Source of the DNA: CAZNLS01 sp964573895
GTDB taxonomy: Bacteria; Acidobacteriota; Aminicenantia; UBA2199
DNA: 23,376 nt
Direction: 5' to 3'
NCBI GenBank assembly: GCA_964573895.1
Contig: CAZNLS010000035.1
Coordinates: 1 to 23,376 of the forward strand
The notes beneath the pieces were generated by a model. The model had not been told where the DNA came from. It saw only the letters and a list, made by a program, of their open reading frames with translations, and did not search any database. Both the position numbers and the translations under genes were made by a program. Shown in pieces: positions 22,563 through 23,376 of the stretch. How positions within the stretch are numbered: the first letter of the stretch is position 1; each line of letters starts with the position of its first letter.

Positions 22563-23376
22563 GTGAAATATATACCATTAAGAGTACATACCGTATTTTC
22601 CCGCGGAAAGGGTGCGGTTGACCCCGTTCGCTTTGCAGAGTTTGCCAAAAAAGCAGGATTGAGATATACGAGTGTTACCGATCCTCTTTCGGTGATCTCA
22701 TGGGAGAGTTTTTACAGAGCTTCACTAAAGCACGGAGTTAAATTTTTGCCGGGTGCGGAGATCCGCTTCCGGGCTTCAGGATCCGCCCTCCTCTTTCCCT
22801 TGAACGTGGACGGTTACTATTCGGTTATATCATCTCTGAACAGGCGGAGTATTTTCCCGATGAAGGATGTAGGGGTAATTTATATCCCGGGAGGCAGTGC
22901 CAAAAACTCTGCCCGGGCATTGAAAAATATTTGCTCGTTAATTCCCTACAAACACCTCTTTTTCGGGCTTGGATGGCACACTTCGAGAAGTATATTGGAT
23001 GAAGCGGAAAAACTTGGCATTCCACCAGTTTGGGCACATCCTCTGAAATGGACGGGAGACCCTGAAAAATTCCGGGCGGTGATGTCTGTATTCGGTCACC
23101 TGCCGGCGCAGGAGACCGAGGATGACAATTCTGTTTTTCTGTATGGTCCTCTCGGTTCGGGAGCTATTGCCAAGAGATGGGGCAGTGAAGGAAAAACGGC
23201 AATGAGGAATACATTCCGGTTCGCTGCGATGATTGATTTCGATTTTGGGAGCAGCTTTTCGGAGCCGCCGCACAAGCTCCTTGATGACGGTGTTGGAGAG
23301 AGCAGGGCTAACCGGCAACTCGACAGAATGATCTCCGCGGGACGCGGGAGGCGAAGTGCATCGGAAATGGAGCGAC
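22563..23376 (+). CDS. DnaE-type DNA polymerase III alpha subunit, N-terminal part (possibly error-prone DnaE2)
   Basis: The first 271 codons of a C-family DNA polymerase, running off the right edge. The N-terminal PHP domain is recognisable: YIPLRVHTVFS, DPVRFAEFAKKAGLRYTSVTD, SFYRASLKHGVKFLPGAEIRF, a later WAHPLKW, and then AMRNTFRFAAMIDFDF, which matches the NT-x-x-IA segment leading toward the palm. Metal ligands are partly lost: the HxH motif is R7-V-H9 and the TDH motif is T-D40-P41, much as in E. coli DnaE, so PHP nuclease activity is doubtful. The start is GTG with AGAGG five bases upstream. Base composition rises to about 50-55% G+C, above the genes to its left. The SOS-like operator favours a damage-induced DnaE2/ImuC-type enzyme over the replicative one, but the deciding C-terminal half is outside the window. 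Confidence 0.75.
   Translation, partial: MKYIPLRVHTVFSRGKGAVDPVRFAEFAKKAGLRYTSVTDPLSVISWESFYRASLKHGVKFLPGAEIRFRASGSALLFPLNVDGYYSVISSLNRRSIFPMKDVGVIYIPGGSAKNSARALKNICSLIPYKHLFFGLGWHTSRSILDEAEKLGIPPVWAHPLKWTGDPEKFRAVMSVFGHLPAQETEDDNSVFLYGPLGSGAIAKRWGSEGKTAMRNTFRFAAMIDFDFGSSFSEPPHKLLDDGVGESRANRQLDRMISAGRGRRSASEMER

Noticed and set aside
22938..23318. Minus-strand ORF of 126 codons opposite the polymerase gene
   Set aside because: The plus frame has clear DnaE/PHP similarity and an ideal promoter and ribosome site; the reverse frame is a by-product of higher G+C.
1..23376. CRISPR arrays, tRNAs, transposons, toxin-antitoxin or defence genes
   Set aside because: I found no regularly spaced repeats, cloverleaf-like sequence, transposase motif or recognisable defence domain in the genes or in the short gaps between them.

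Overview
The window looks like ordinary chromosome from an AT-rich (roughly 40% G+C by eye) Gram-negative bacterium. Evidence for an outer membrane is two proteins with signal peptides and C-terminal beta-barrel regions (682-3351 and 20884-22368). Secreted peptidases, a CBM9-like/DUF5916 protein and a bacillithiol pathway together fit an Acidobacteriota/Aminicenantes- or Bacteroidota-like lineage better than Firmicutes or Proteobacteria, but I cannot fix the phylum. I see no tRNA, rRNA, CRISPR array, insertion sequence or phage gene, and no gene-free stretch exceeds 300 bases.

Left part (1-5061): a truncated OmpR/PhoB-type response regulator reads leftward. Its promoter region is divergent from a large outer-membrane DUF5916 protein and contains a perfect 8-1-8 palindrome. 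A secreted C69-family dipeptidase follows.

Centre-left (5114-11934): eight genes on the + strand with overlaps or short gaps, probably one operon, start from an apparently leaderless promoter. They encode a HAD phosphatase, a DHH phosphoesterase, an exported TraB/GumN protein, a YtxJ/BrxC-type monothiol bacilliredoxin, a single-cysteine thioredoxin-fold protein, an exported oligoendopeptidase F, a metallo-beta-lactamase hydrolase and a SAM methyltransferase.

Centre (11959-14110): two minus-strand genes (a DUF4214-like plus methyltransferase protein, and an MntP manganese exporter), then a small GIY-YIG protein on the + strand.

Centre-right (14186-20792): a tightly overlapping operon bshC-bshB1-bshA holds the dedicated bacillithiol biosynthetic enzymes, followed directly by two half-transporters that form a heterodimeric ABC exporter with one degenerate ATP site. 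BshC lacks about 100 residues at its N-terminus compared with the usual protein. With the bacilliredoxin about 6 kb upstream and the metallo-hydrolase about 3.5 kb upstream, this is a low-molecular-weight thiol locus covering synthesis, a redox partner, a possible thioester or persulfide hydrolase and a possible exporter.

Right part (20884-23376): an envelope protein with two disulfide-type Ig/PKD repeats and a barrel has its own promoter and a strong terminator. The first 271 codons of a DnaE-type polymerase follow, behind a near-consensus sigma-70 promoter whose start region carries GAAC-N7-GAAC, the form of the alphaproteobacterial LexA (SOS) box. The most novel points are the short BshC with its linked asymmetric exporter, and the apparent damage-inducible control of the polymerase gene.
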